A stretch of 64,000 bases of DNA from Cryptomeria japonica (GCF_030272615.1 NC_081411.1:157622471-157686470), one strand, 5' to 3'; shown: positions 33,901 to 46,600, counted from the first letter of the stretch. Notes: generated by a model from the letters alone, not told the origin. Numbers and translations: made by a program.

Positions 33901-36900
33901 TTAAAACAAAAAGGGAAACAACTGCTGCATTTCCTTAGTATCTTCCCACGTGGCATTCTTTTCATCATACTGGTCCCATTGCACTTTGCACTGATCAACC
34001 TCTCTATTGCGCAACTGGCATTGGCACCTCTCCAAGATTTTGAATGGCTCTATCATTATTCCTCCCATTTCCTGGACCTGTAAGGCATCCCAATTCAAAA
34101 TGTGTTTCTCATCAGGTACATACTTCTTAAGAAGAGATACATGGAAGACATCATGGATTCGGCTCAACTAGGGAGGTAAGGCCAACTGGTATGCAACTTG
34201 ATTAATCCTTCCCAATATTTCAAAGGGTCCAACATAACGAGGTGCAAGCTTAGTGTTTTTCCCAAATCTTATGGAAATCTTGTGTGGCCTAACCCTTAGG
34301 AAGACTTTCTCTCCCACCTCAAACTCCCTTGGTGTCCTATTTTTGTCTGCATAACTTTTCTGTCTATCTGAGGCTTCCTTCAATCTTTGCCTAATTTCCT
34401 TTGTTTTCCTCTCCATCTCTTTCAACATATCTGGTCCAATAATCACTCTATCTTCAAGACTATCCCAACTCAAAGGTGTTCGACATGGTCTACCATATAA
34501 AGCTTCGAAAGGTGCTATTCCCAAAGATGTTTGATATGTATTATGGTAAAAAAATTCTACTAAAGGTAGGTATTCTTCCCATTTCCTCTATTGGTCCATA
34601 CAATACATGCGAAGTAGGTCTTCCATAATATGATTTGTCCTTTCTATCTGACCGTCGATTTCAGGATGGTATGCGATGCTAAAATTTAGCTGAGTTCCTA
34701 GAGCTAATTGAAGAGTGGTCCAAAACCTTGAAGTGAATCTAGCATCTCTATCTGATATGATTTTCTCTGGTATTCCATGCAACCTAAATATTTCCTTAAC
34801 AAAGTGCCTAGCCAAGGTAGGTGCATCATCCATTAGATTCCCTGGTATAAAATGTGCCACCTTAGTGAGCTTGTCAATTACCACCATTATTGCATCATGC
34901 CTAGAAGGTGACATGGGTAACCCCTGTACAAAATCCATGCTAATAACTTGCCACTTGTGTTGAGGTACATCATGCAATTGTAACAATCCAACTAGCTGTC
35001 TATGTTCTGCCTTTACCCTTTGACACTCCAGACATTTAGCCACATATTTGACAATGTCATTCTTCATCCCTTGCCAAAAGTATAACTTCTTTAGATCTAC
35101 ATAAAGTTTGTTAACTCTTGGGTGCCCTAAATAAGGGACATTGTGAGCCTCCAACAAGACTACTTCCCTTAACTTCCCTGAATTAGGAATATAGATTCTA
35201 TTATTGCATCTGAGCAACCCATCTTCGTCTAATGTATACCCTTCAATCTTAGGATCAGTTGGATCATATTCTATAGTCAATTTGACTTGCTCATACCATG
35301 GGTCATGTCCTTGTTCATCCATTACTTGCCTTTTGAAAGAAGTTTTTAATGTTGTTATAGTCATCAAGTGTCTCCTCCTACTTAAGGCATCTGCCACCCT
35401 ATTTTCCTTCCCTTTAATATATTCAATTTCAAAATCATATTCACTTAGAAACTCTAACCACCTTCTTTATTTGACATTTAAGTGGGGTTGGGTAAAGATG
35501 TACTTTAGTCCTTGGTTATCTGACTTCAATTCAAAGGGCTTCCCTAGCAAGAAGTGTCTCCATTTTTGTAGGGCATGCATAATCACTGCCAACTCTAAGT
35601 CGTGGGGTGCATAATTGACTTCATGAGTCTTTAGCTTTCTGGATTCGTAAGCTACTACCCCTTCATCTTGGACAATTACTCCTCCTAACCCTTCAATAGA
35701 AGCATCAGTTATGACTGCGAAGTGTCCATTCAGATCCGGTACCTTGAGAATGGGTGCTAAAGTTAGTTTCCCTTTCAAAATTTGGAATGCCTTATCACTT
35801 TGTTCTATCCACACAAAACTTTTACCCTTCCTTTGTAATGAGGTGATGGGGTTTGCTATCTTAGAAAATCCTTCCACAAACCTCCTATAGTAACTTGCTA
35901 GCCCCATAAAGCTTCTTACCTCTGAAATGTTTTTAGGGGCCATTCTACTATTACCTTTATTTTATCTGGATCAACTACTATTCCTTCCTTTAATATTATA
36001 TGCCCAAGGTAGTGAATCTTTTCCTTGAAGAAGGCACATTTTGACAATTTCCCATATAACTTATGTTCTCTCAACCTTTGCAAAACAATTTGTAGGTGTA
36101 CTAAATGTTCCTCCTCATTACTAGAGTAAATCAATATGTCATCTAGAAATACCAAAACAAATTTATCCAAGTAGTCATGGAGTACACTATTCATTAAGTT
36201 CATAAATGCAGCTAGGGCGTTGGTTACACCAAAAGGAACTACTGTGAATTCATAATGCCCATATCTAGTCTTGAAAGCTATCTTCAGAATGTCTTCCTCC
36301 TTAATTCTGAGTTGATGGTACCCTGACCGGAGGTCTATCTTTGAGAAAACTACTACTCCTTTCATTTGGTCAAAAAGGTCCTCTATGCGAGGTAAGGGAT
36401 ACCTATTCTTTATTGTGACCTTGTTCAACATCCTATAGTCGATGCATAGCCTTAAGATTCTATCCTTCTTCTTAACAAACAAAATTGGCGCTCCCCATGG
36501 TGATACACTTGGCCTTATTAATCCCTTAGCTAAGAGTTCCTCTAATTTCATTTTGAGCTCTTGTAATTCAATCATGTTCATTCGGTAAGGTGCCCTTGAT
36601 ACTGGTTCAGCTCCTGGTAGTACTTCAATAGAAAAGTCAAACTTCCTTTTAGGGGATAAGCCGAGTAATTCTTCTAGAAAAACATCCTTGAATTTTTTTA
36701 AGAAAGTGGTATTTTCAAAGGTTGGTGTATTTTCCTCTTTTCCTTCATCAATTTCAACCATATAGATTCATCCTCCTCTTCTTATTTCCTTCTTTAATTG
36801 CATGGCTGAGATGGTTTCTATATTAATGGGTTTAAACTTCCCTTGGATTTTGACCTTCTTCCCCCTATCATCCAAACATTCAACAACTTTGTTATAGCAA

Positions 36901-37156
36901 TCTACATTAGCTTGATGGTTGGTTAACCAACTCATTCCAATAATTACATCATATAATCCTAGGGGTGCCACATAGAGATCTACCCTTATTTTAAACTCAG
37001 GAAATTGTACCCTTGTCTTCGGCAAACACTTAGTTACTTCCCTAGTTGCCTTATCCCCATATTGAACCGTCCATGATGACTCCATTTGATTAACTTTTAA
37101 TGCATATTTGCTTACTAATTCAGGTGAGATGAAACATTCAGATGATCCAGTATCAA
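33901..37156 (-). pseudogene. pol: Chromovirus pol: RT, RNase H, integrase, chromodomain
   Basis: Protease ILVDTGSSECFIS lies at about 37131-37169, at the gag boundary. Reverse transcriptase at 36700-35930 has [34 protein letters not shown] and an intact FLDDILIYS catalytic box. A frameshift lies at about 35916-35943. RNase H at 35900-35480 has VITDASIEGLGGVIVQDE and LKSDNQ. Integrase at 35300-34300 has a zinc-binding HNVPYLGH...CLECQ, the Asp motifs ISMDFVQGLP and ISDRDARFTSRFW, and YHPEIDGQIERTN with the Glu. The C-terminus HDVFHVSLLKKYVPDEK is followed by a chromodomain-like EPFKILERCQCQLRNREVD with ATWED. Stops at 37164 (TAA), 36768 (TGA), 35467 (TAA), 34588 (TAG) and 34168 (TAG) mostly replace Gln, with Arg at 36768. 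The terminal stop is TAA at 33901. Confidence 0.93.
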
Positions 37157-38504
37157 CTAGAATTTAAATTGGTTGTTCAAATAGTGTACCTGTAGTTTCC
37201 ATGGGGACATTCTGGTATCTTCCTCTTCGGTTCCTAACTGCTGCATGAATCCTTTATTGGGGCCCTTGTTGGGGTTGATTGGCCCTAATTTGTCCTTGCA
37301 TCGTAGGGCACTCTCTGGCAAAATGGTTTTCCCCACACATAAAGCATCCACCTGGAGGACCCCTCTTGCCTTCATTCCTAGGGGGATCATTCCTTGTTTC
37401 ATTGGCCCTTGGTGGATAAGTTATCCCATTTTGCTGGTCATTCCTGTTATAGTTGCCTCTATTATTATTGCCCCTATTATTATTATTATTTCCATTCCTC
37501 TGATATTGATTAGGAGGTGGCCTTCTCTCGAAATAATTATTCCTTTGACCTTTGTTGAAATTAGTGTTCCCATTGAATTCCTGCTTCCTTTTAAATGAGT
37601 GGTTCCCATTATAGTTCCACCCTACTAGTGTTTGAATCTTCCTCTCTTGCCTTAGGGATTTTTCAAGTACTTCATTCATGTTTTTGGGTCCATGCATGTC
37701 AACCTATGCCCCTATGTTGGTATTTAGCCCCAAAATGAACTTCCTTGCTTGGCCCTCTTCATCTTTTTGGTACATAGTTACATATTTCAGCAACTTGGCG
37801 AACTTATCCCAATACTGTTGAATGGATAGGGGCCCTTGATGTAGATTATGGAATTCCGTCACCTTCTCATCAAAGAATAATTGAGGGAGCCACCTATCCC
37901 GGAAGTGGTGAACAAATTGATCCCGTGTGACTATATCCCTGCTATACCCATTTTGTTCCTTAGTGTTGGTCCACCAACTAGCTGCCTCCCTTGTGAGTTG
38001 ATAGGAACCCCATAAAGCCTTGGTTTTTTCACTAAAATCTCTTAGTTCAAAATACTTTTCCATTTTATTTAACCAATTCTTGGCTCCTTCACCAATTTGC
38101 CTCCCATTGAACTTAGGAGAGGTGATTTTCTTTGAGTCCTTGGAGAGTTCCAATATGTTATTTTCCTTTATATTACCCATCATATTCCCTTGATTGCTAC
38201 CAGGGTTTTCATTTTTGGTACCACTTCTATTTTCAAAGTCATTCTGCCTTTCCCTAAGGTCTTGCATTAATTATTCTAGGAAGTTGATTTTATCTCTTTG
38301 TTATGTTAGAAGTTCGATTATAGCTTGGACCCCATCTTTGTTATTTCCTAGGTTGTGTTGATCCTCTTCATGGTCTTCCTCATGGTTTTCTTCATGGTTT
38401 TCCACATGGTTTTCCTCATGGTTTTCTTCCCTTTGACTCCTAGTACATCTTCCATTACCCCTTCCTCTTCCTCTTCCTCTTCCTCTTCCTCTTCCTCTTG
38501 CCAT
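37157..38504 (-). pseudogene. gag: Chromovirus gag with RG repeats and zinc knuckle
   Basis: The frame starts MARGRGRGRGRGRGRGNGRC, followed by an acidic EENHEENH-type repeat. The retrotransposon gag domain follows (about 38100-37750): KNWLNKMEKYFELRDFSE, REAASWWTNTKEQ, HHFRDRWLPQLFFDEK. An Asn/Gly-rich linker leads to the knuckle CFMCGENHFAREC, which has only three residues between the second Cys and His instead of four. Internal stops at 38301 (TAA), 38271 (TAA), 37704 (TAG) and 37254 (TAA) sit where Gln fits. Gag stays in the same frame as the protease and the start of pol, so the element used a single polyprotein. Confidence 0.92.
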
Positions 38505-38638
38505 TCTAGGTTTTACCTGAAAGTTAAATTATGTAGTTAGTTCTTGATTTAGGATTTTAAAATTTAATTTATACCATTGCAAAACATTCCCTTAGTTGAA
38601 TAAATTGAAGTGAGCACAAGGCCTAGATTTGAACCTTT

Positions 38639-38650
38639 GCTCTAATACCA
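38639..38650 (-). promoter_or_regulatory. Primer-binding site (initiator tRNA-Met)
   Basis: The minus strand reads TGGTATTAGAGC two bases after the 5' LTR end. It differs from TGGTATCAGAGC by one C-to-T change. Confidence 0.9.
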
Positions 38651-38652
38651 CA

Positions 38653-39596
38653 TGTAATAACCCCCCATAATTAACTCAACAAAATTGACCATTCTTTTTT
38701 TTTTTTGTGTTTAATTTAATCATTATGTTTGGTTCAATTGCATACTCTGGGCATCCATCCATTTGGATTAGGCATTCATCCATCCGTGATGAGCATCTAA
38801 CAATACGGGTTAGGTATTTGTCCATATGGGACATAAGATTTCATCTACCCAATACGGGATAGGAATCTACCCATGTGGGGTAGGCATCTACCCATATGGG
38901 TAGGCATCTAGCCATATGGGATAGGAGGTGCTTTGGCCAGAGACTTAGACTCATTAGGACCATTCGGGTCCTGAGCCACTCACTAAGTATTACACTCTTC
39001 TAACAGAAGTGCACCTTGGTCGCCATCCTTAGGAGTAATTAATAACATAATAAAAGCTTTAATTCCACCTCGGAATTTGGCTTAAATCCTAGGGAAGTCA
39101 AGCAAATCCAAACGGGATTCCTTCCAAGTATGCATTGAATTATTTTTTCCAATTTAATTATCTTATCTTTCAAAATAGGATTCTTACTCAACCTTTCTAT
39201 ACCAAGCTTAGACCCCACCCATGAATGCCTGAGTACGAGGGACAACTCCGTCCCAAGACTGCCTACATACCCGCTTTGGCACGAGATCAAGACGTAAAGT
39301 ATGTAGTTCTATTTTCTACTCTATGGTTTGATGTAAACTGATTAGACTTAGTGGGAGGACTTACATGCAAGGTGGTGGAGAATCCTCTAGAAGCTTCTTA
39401 TTCTTCCTACAACATGTGCCATAATTGGATGTGGAAAAATAAATAAATAAATAAGAAAAAAGTATATTTTCCATGTGTGTGTGTGTGTGTTTTATTATTC
39501 TTTTTATAACATTTATTCAATCATTTAAATAGCTTATCCAAAGATAAAAATAAAATTGTAATTTAAATCCAAAAGTGATAAAGGAGGGTTGTGACA
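38653..39596 (-). repeat. 5' LTR of the chromovirus
   Basis: Plus-strand edges are TGTAATAACCC and TTGTGACA. It is 944 bases, about 20 more than the 3' LTR. It carries its own copy of the 21-bp repeat array (38750-38930) and a TG microsatellite near 39475-39490. Confidence 0.9.
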
Positions 39597-39601
39597 CATG
39601 G
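39597..39601. repeat. Target-site duplication CATGG, right copy
   Basis: Identical to 32899-32903. Confidence 0.9.
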
Positions 39602-41111
39602 AGCCTCGTATGGTCTAGCCATACCCCTGAGAAAGGAGATAGATTTAGACCCAAGATAGTGAGGTCTCACACACTCCACAAATTTACTCTCATCAAGTAA
39701 AACCCTTACATAACTCTAATAATTTTCTTCACATGAACACTGCATACTAGACTTTGTAACTACATTTCAAACTTGTAACAATAACAAAATGGATTAGAGG
39801 AAATGGAGAACTTATCTCTCTAAACCTATGCTCCATCTCTCCAAGGATGGACTCCTTCCTTCCCTCCAATATATCTTCTTTCTCAAAATCCTGCAAGAGT
39901 TCTCCAAAAATGGAGAAGTGGGTAACACCCAACTCTCTCTTCACCCACTAATTATAAGGGAGATTAACTTGGAATAATTGGATGGAGAGGTGAAACTTGT
40001 AACCTTCTCCTCATCTCCTCCATGAGGTCTTTTCCTCATTTAAGAGGGGACAAAAATTAGGACAGCCCATTCCCCAAGTCTTCCCTCATTAATGAGCTAT
40101 GGGTAGTGAGGTGGGTATGCTCGACTTATCTATCCTCCAAAATCATTAATCATTTTAATGAGGACTTTTGGAGGGTGAAATAAATTCGAAGGGCCTTTAT
40201 TACATGTCCAATAGGCGCCCACCTCAAGGGTACAAACCTTGGGGTCTATTTTTGTAATTAAAACATGGTAATTAACTCATGAAGGACCCACAACAATAAA
40301 CCACATAAACACATCTATATCTAATAATAAAACTGCATTTTCTTCTAACTAAGATATAGTTGATCTTATAACCTAACATTGAGGAAATTGATTTGAAATA
40401 AATAATTCTCCCTTAGTCCATGTTACTTTCTTGCACATAGAAAACACATTCCAAATTATAGTTAGACCACAAATATAATTTATATTATTTTCTATTAATC
40501 TTCATCATGTTTACTAGGAAATATTAAGAGTATTTACATATAATCATATCATTTATAATCCCATGATGTATACAACCATCTATTGAACAAAAAAATGCGA
40601 TAATTGGAGTTGTATAGTTACATACAAGGCGGGGTGTTACAGTCTACCTAAGGTGGATAAAATAAAAAGGTGATAAAGGAGATAATCCATGTTAGAAGTA
40701 GGTGGTCACTAGAAGAGGAAAAATGCATCACTATTATAGTGAGTAGAAACTTAAGTTAAAGATGATGCAGCTAGTGAAGTTGGCCATTAAATGAGGAGAT
40801 TGGACAATCTAAAATGAATATGTCATAGATTTGGTTTGAATCCACCTTTGATAATGATGAAGCTGTGTGGGTATAGTGAAATCTCACCAAGAAATGAAAT
40901 AAACATAAAATTGTGAGGGATAAGGTTGTTTTTTTCTGTGATTGAAAAATTGAATGGTGTAATGTAAATTCTTATTTAGACGAATGAATGTGCAATAGTG
41001 ATTTACAAAGGTTTATACTTTGCCAAATTGAGTTAGCTTGTACTAATAGGTTAACATGAAGTTTCAAAGACCCAAGGTTCAATGCTTCAAGATCAAACTA
41101 TAACTCTTAGC
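39602..41111. other. Non-coding, contains a possible LTR end at 40641
   Basis: The string ggcggggtgttaca ending at 40641 looks like the 3' end of a gypsy-type LTR. A matching start (TGTAATGCC at 32642) lies on the other side of the chromovirus, but flanking bases do not form a duplication. From 40642 to 41111 the sequence is purine-rich and leads to a polypurine tract, so it is probably internal sequence of the element whose LTR starts at 41126. Confidence 0.3.
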
Positions 41112-41125
41112 ATCAAGGGGGAATA

Positions 41126-41455
41126 TGTTGATAATTGATGTTTGTCATTAAGTTCTACTAGAACTAGAGATCTATCATACACTTGACCATGCAAATAACT
41201 TTCATGTTCATTACCATTTGTAGTTTGACCATTAATTTAGGTTTATTTTAAGTTTTCTTTTTGGATCTACCAGTCTTCATTATATTGTAATAGTGAAAAT
41301 GTAATTCAGGCTTTGTATTCTTTTAGATTCTAAAATCTATTTATGAGCTTTAACACTCTATAAAATATTTCCTTTTGTATTATTTGAAATACATTCTATA
41401 AGAAATATATCCATTTTAGACGTTTTTTATGTTTTGAGTAATAAAAGAGGGATAG
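41126..41455 (+). mobile_element. 3' LTR of a short-LTR copia-type element
   Basis: The polypurine run ATCAAGGGGGAA (41112-41123) leads to TGTTGATAATTGATG. From 41195 the sequence matches the LTR at 20080-20340 of this window. The right edge near 41455 is set by where the match fades. Confidence 0.55.
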
Positions 41456-41871
41456 GCCCATGTCATTCCATATCTGCATAGTGACACTAAGAGTGCATGA
41501 GGGATGCACACCCATTGAAAAAACCCTCCACTATAACAAAACAAAAATCCAATAGGGGAATTTGAAAGCTAGCAAAAACAAAAAGATACTAAAACCCAAA
41601 AAAAACCAGATCAACAACCCAGTAAAGGCATGCACAGATGGCCAAGTACATGGGGGAATTTTTATGCTATCAATCCTAGCACAAAATTAAGATCTTATTT
41701 GAAAAGGACATTTTTTTACAAGAACCAATCCTAGAGCTAGAGAACACGAAGGAAGAATCAGGGGTGGCTTTTGCTAGGGACTCTATGAGGAATAAACTTG
41801 CAATTAGGGCCTTTGTTCATTTATTTCTTCTCCCTTTTTCTATTCATCTCAATTTAGATAGTCTAAATAAC
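41456..41871. other. No gene recognised
   Basis: Text such as ggttttttcaatgggt (minus strand near 41520) resembles the 3' untranslated tail of the LINE at 48.2 kb only loosely. No boundary can be drawn. Confidence 0.25.
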
Positions 41872-42141
41872 CTACAAGGAGGCATTATGCATATTGGCCA
41901 CATTCTTGCAAGCAATATTAGCCTCCTCAAATTTCATCTTGAGGGCCCCCTGAGATCTCTTATATTCTTGCATCTTGATTTTTTTTTTGGCCATTTTGAG
42001 CTTAGTGTTTAAATCTTCGATCCTCCCATTCACCTTATCCCATTTTCTGATAAGGCCCACAAGGTCATTGGTAGATCTCCACACTCTATCTTCATCTAAA
42101 TCCTCCAGCCAGGTATTAGTCCTAGCTTTAGCCTCAGACAA
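41872..42141 (-). CDS. Hypothetical coiled-coil-like ORF fragment
   Basis: The 89-residue frame begins MSEAKARTNTWLEDLDEDRV and continues with a Lys/Glu-rich helical stretch (RIEDLNTKLKMAKKKIKMQE, then KMKFEEANIACKN). The composition is protein-like and has no stop inside. I do not recognise the family. It may be a gag or coiled-coil fragment from a retroelement, given the surroundings. Confidence 0.2.
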   Translation of the reverse strand: MSEAKARTNTWLEDLDEDRVWRSTNDLVGLIRKWDKVNGRIEDLNTKLKMAKKKIKMQEYKRSQGALKMKFEEANIACKNVANMHNASL

Positions 42142-43370
42142 TATTTATGTTTGTGTTAAAATATTTCTATGTTTTTTTTCATTGTATGTATTTATATAAT
42201 CTACAATTAAGTTCAAATATGATTTCCACATACTTCATCTCCTTTGTAATAATACAACTAAAACATTAACAAAAATAAATTATAAATACAAACACTAAAT
42301 AACCGTTAGATTCTTTAAGAATGCCAAATATCAAATAAATTTCTCAACATAATAGTTGAGCCATCTCCCTTCCTTCAAAGTGCCTTGCGATAAGGTAATT
42401 TTAGTTTGTGTAATTTATTGTTAAAGATTCAGCAACTTGTTTACAAGTAGTAGAGCCTTAGTGTCATTGAATCCTTTCTTCTTGGAAACTAACATACTTT
42501 TTAGATTAGGAGAAAGTGAAAGTAGATAGCTAAGTAGAGGTGTAGGGTCATATTTAGATGAATTTGATTTCAATTTTCAATTGAAGAAGATGTTAAGATT
42601 TGACAAAAGTGAGAACTCCTACATTGCACTATTAGACCATATTTTTTTCAAAGATTGAATTTGTAAAATATACAAAAATGAATGATGATAACCAGAAATG
42701 TAGTTCTAATGTTCCTATAACCAATTTTTCATAATCTCTAACATTAAAATTAAAATGCAGTAGAGAAATAAGTTAATTTCATGAAGGAAGTGGTTGATCA
42801 TAATTACAATACTTTTAACAAAATAAGACTTGAAAAACTTACCAATACACTATAGGCATCATTGTATATGCATATTTGTTGTAAATTAAGAATTTGTTTT
42901 AGAAATACATCATGCTTATGAATCAAGCTCACTAAGTTATTTTTATCATTGACTTTAGAGTTGTAAACATTATAAATTTTGGAACAACTATAGATAGGGT
43001 TAAACATTATAGAAAGTATAATTTCATCTCAACCATATTGTAAAACTTTATTATTAATACAAAGTTCACCAATCTTGGACAATTTTTTTATTATTCCCTG
43101 AATCTTAGAGGAGAGATTTAAGGAAATCAGATTGTGTGAACATATCTTTCATTTGTTGAGTTCATGAAAATTAAAATGCTTAAAATATTCAAATCTACAC
43201 ATAATTACAAGACAATCTCAATGGTGTTATCATTCAACAGAACATTCTCAAAATTTAACATTTCTAGGTCAATGTAAACAACAAAACAGTTGGTTATAAT
43301 TGTGAGAAGAAAACTATTAATAATCAAATATCCCAGGCTATGGCATAAAAAAATCGATGTGGCAACCTCA
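42142..43370. other. AT-rich, no supported gene
   Basis: Short minus-strand frames contain Leu-rich text (KALLLVNKLLNL near 42440) but not enough of a pattern to call a leucine-rich-repeat gene. Confidence 0.3.
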
Positions 43371-43601
43371 ATAAGAGATACATTTAATGTGTTCCCTTCA
43401 ATTTTAATCTCTCTTACATCTTTCAAAGTAGCATGTGAATCCAATCACAAATCTTATGACTAATCTCAAAAGAAAAGGTGGGAACTTCAATAAGAGATAC
43501 ATTTAATGTGTTTCCATTAATTTTAATCTCTCTCACATCTTTCAATGTAGCTTGTGAATCCACTCACAAATCTTATCACTAATCTCAAAGGAGAAGGTGT
43601 T
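43371..43601. repeat. Tandem duplication, unit of about 119 bp
   Basis: The strings ataagagatacatttaatg, then ttaatctct, acatctttca, gcttgtgaatcca and cacaaatcttat occur at 43371-43489 and again at 43490-43601 with scattered differences. On the minus strand each unit keeps an open reading of the type KDVREIKI-GNTLNVSLIEV. Confidence 0.8.
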
Positions 43602-46600
43602 TTTAAACTCAAAGTTCAAGTGAACCAGAATGATGCTAAAAAATATCATCAACAATGTAGCTACATGAAGAAAAGGAGAAGTCCCTTGATGGAAATTTAG
43701 TGTTGGGTTGGGATGTTCAAAAGAATTTCCATCTTTTAGAGAAATTATTGGAGCCTACAAATATCAATGAAAATGAAAATGATTGAGACACAAATAACAT
43801 AAGATAATGTAAAAACCAAACGTTAAAGCATCATCAAAAATATTGTTCATATTTTCTAAATATATGTATTTAAGATATCAAAGTAGGAAAGAATATTTTT
43901 GAGAATATTATACTAAAAATGCTCTCATTAACATAAATACAAAAATATTTACATACAACAAAGAAATTTTGACACTATGTTGTAATTTCTAAGTTATGAA
44001 GTTGAAAATTCTTAATACATACACAAGGAAAATACGAGCATATTTAAATTCCTCTATGTTGAAAAAACCCAATTTATTAAGTTATCCTTTAAAAATCCAT
44101 TATTATCAAAATTTTAAAATATCTAAGTTACTTATGGTGCATTTTCAATTTTTCAAAGAAACCAACACCAACATCTAAAATTGAAATTTGTTTAGAAATA
44201 GTTGGTGACAAAGTTGGTTCTTAGAAAAATTGCTACAACAGGAAATTTCAAATAATGGAGTGTCAAAACACTTTGTAACAAAAGGGTGAAAAAAATGAGT
44301 TGAATTAAATAATTTTTAAAAAAGGACATAAAATAAATAAGGATATTTATGAGGTGAGGATTTGCAATTCAATGGCATCAAAGTTCATTATTAAAATTTA
44401 TATTGAAATATAAATCTATAATGTATATATGTTATCCTATATCATATTATTATTAAATCTAAATTATAACTTTACCTCTAATTTTAATCTTATGAGGAAA
44501 ACTAACATGAATTATAAAACTAATATTAACTTTTATATCTTTAATTGTGGTCATATTCCTAACCTTATTTATAATCCTAATGCTAATTTAAAATAACAAA
44601 TTAATTTTATATAAAATTATTAGTACTAAACATGACCTTAACCCTAGGTATTTCTAACTCTAATAGTATAACTAAAGACAACACTAATTGTAACCCTAAC
44701 ATTAAGACTAAACCTAACTCTAATTGTAATTATAATCAGATTGTTCATAGGATCTATCAAATTTAATATTCAATGAGAATTGATAAAAATTCTATGGAAA
44801 TATATATTCATAATTAATTTCTTTTATTCTATATTATATTGTCTTTAGAAGAGTAAGTTTTTGTACAATATTTGAATATGTTCACATGTTGTAGGTTTAA
44901 TGGGGAAGAAAAGAACAATCATGGATCATCGAAAATATTTTATAGGTTCCTTCAATAAACTTTCCAAACTTTCCAAACTATTGTAACAACATAGAGGTAG
45001 TTTGCAACAATATATACCATTGCTCAAAATGGGTAAGAGACAACGTTTATGATTTCTACATATATAATAAATCTAATGCAAGTACGTCAGCTTGGATTTG
45101 GATTTTCTTTTGTATAGGACAAATCAAAACCACTATATGTATTCATTTCATAGAAACAACTTGTGTCTCTTCATCAATCAACTTTTAATTTTACATGAGA
45201 ATTACTAACATATAATCTAAAGGATGATTTGATTAGATGAAAATTTATACAAATAATGCTTAGATTATGCTATCTCTAACATATTGTATTGCAAACTAAG
45301 TTTCAATTGTAAGATTCTCTTTTAATAGGATGGATTCATATTAATTATGGGAGGAAATGTATTTGTACACACTTAAAATTGTCCTTCCTAATTAAATAAA
45401 TAAAATATTTATTTAATTATTTTATCCTAAGTCTTTTATTAATTAAATAAATCTTGATTTATGTAATTAATTAATTTAGCTTCTTCTAGCATTTTTCTAA
45501 TTTAAATAGATACTTTTATTTATTTAAATTATTTTGTTCCTAAATTAATTAAATATTTTATTTACTTAATTGATCCCAATTCCTCTATTAATTAAATAAA
45601 TCTCAATCAATCTTGTCAATCAATCTTATGGCGATCAAGCTACTATCACAATCCATTCTTTATTGAGCTCATCTTCATTAATATATGGTGAATGCTTGGT
45701 TAGTTTTTATTGTGTTTGGATCTTTATGGTTTTCATCTTAACTTTTCATGGTATATAATACCATTATACAATAGTTAAAGAAGAAAATTTGGATCATTGA
45801 ATTGGCATGTTTGAGCTACAACTTCTTCTTGATACAAACAAATATCAAAATTATATATTTTTTTTACCAACAAATTTAATAAATGTATGGTAGCCATAAT
45901 AAGTTGTTTTGAACAATTCCATTAATTATAGTACATATCATTTTGTAAAATTTTACGTTTTGGAGTTTAAACTTAAAATTTTATGTTTCATTATTTTTAG
46001 TTAATTATTTATATATATATATATATATCATTTTAGCACTGTTTAATTTCTACTGTAAAATAATTTAAACTATATTCTGAAATATTCAATAAGATAGAAG
46101 CATGTACACATATCTACCTATATTATTTATAAGTTAAATACACTAACTTGAACAATGCAAACATTCATCAATACATTAATTTTAATTATATACTAATCTA
46201 GTGTTATCGATAGGTTCAATTATAGTTATGGTTATGATTAGAATTCAATTATACAAAATCAAATTTTAACCTTAAACATAATTGAACACTAAATCAAAGT
46301 CAACTCTAACACTGAGCATGATTGAATACTAAAACCAAATTGGACCTTGACCCATCTCATAAAACTAATTAAATTGTAATTCTTAAGTATAACTATTAAA
46401 TATAATATCTTAATATACAATATTTACATTTTTATTTAAATTTATTATTTATTCTTGTAAAAAAATTCAAATTGTGTAAAAGTAATAATCCAAAAAAAAA
46501 ACACATATATGCCCTGACTGTTTCGTTTTGTTGTTTTTGGTTTTAGCCGTTCTTAGTTGGTTATGTCAAAACTTTTGTCTTTATGGTTGTTTTTATGTAA

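Larger units (their letters stand above)
32904..39596 (-). mobile_element. Complete Ty3/gypsy chromovirus retrotransposon
   Basis: A 6.7-kb element with both LTRs (5' LTR 38653-39596, 3' LTR 32904-33827), a PBS for initiator tRNA-Met, a polypurine tract and one gag-pol reading frame on the minus strand. The 5-base duplication CATGG is perfect (32899-32903 and 39597-39601). Domain order is gag, protease, reverse transcriptase, RNase H, integrase, C-terminal chromodomain-like segment, which defines chromoviruses; I would guess a Tekay/Del-like branch. Eleven or so nonsense changes and one frameshift make it inactive. The two LTRs differ at roughly one position in ten over a 300-base stretch I compared, so the insertion is old. 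Confidence 0.95.

Noticed and set aside
32642-40641. A larger LTR element enclosing the chromovirus (TGTAATGCC to GTGTTACA)
   Set aside because: The terminal sequences look right but the flanking 5 bases (acaac and gtcta) do not match, and no partner LTR or PBS was found.
42300-43370. NBS-LRR or LRR pseudogene on the minus strand
   Set aside because: There are Leu-rich short frames but no P-loop, NB-ARC or regular repeat spacing.
46010-46029. TA-rich tracts as transposon ends or regulatory elements
   Set aside because: Simple microsatellites in an AT-rich background, with no inverted terminal repeats beside them.
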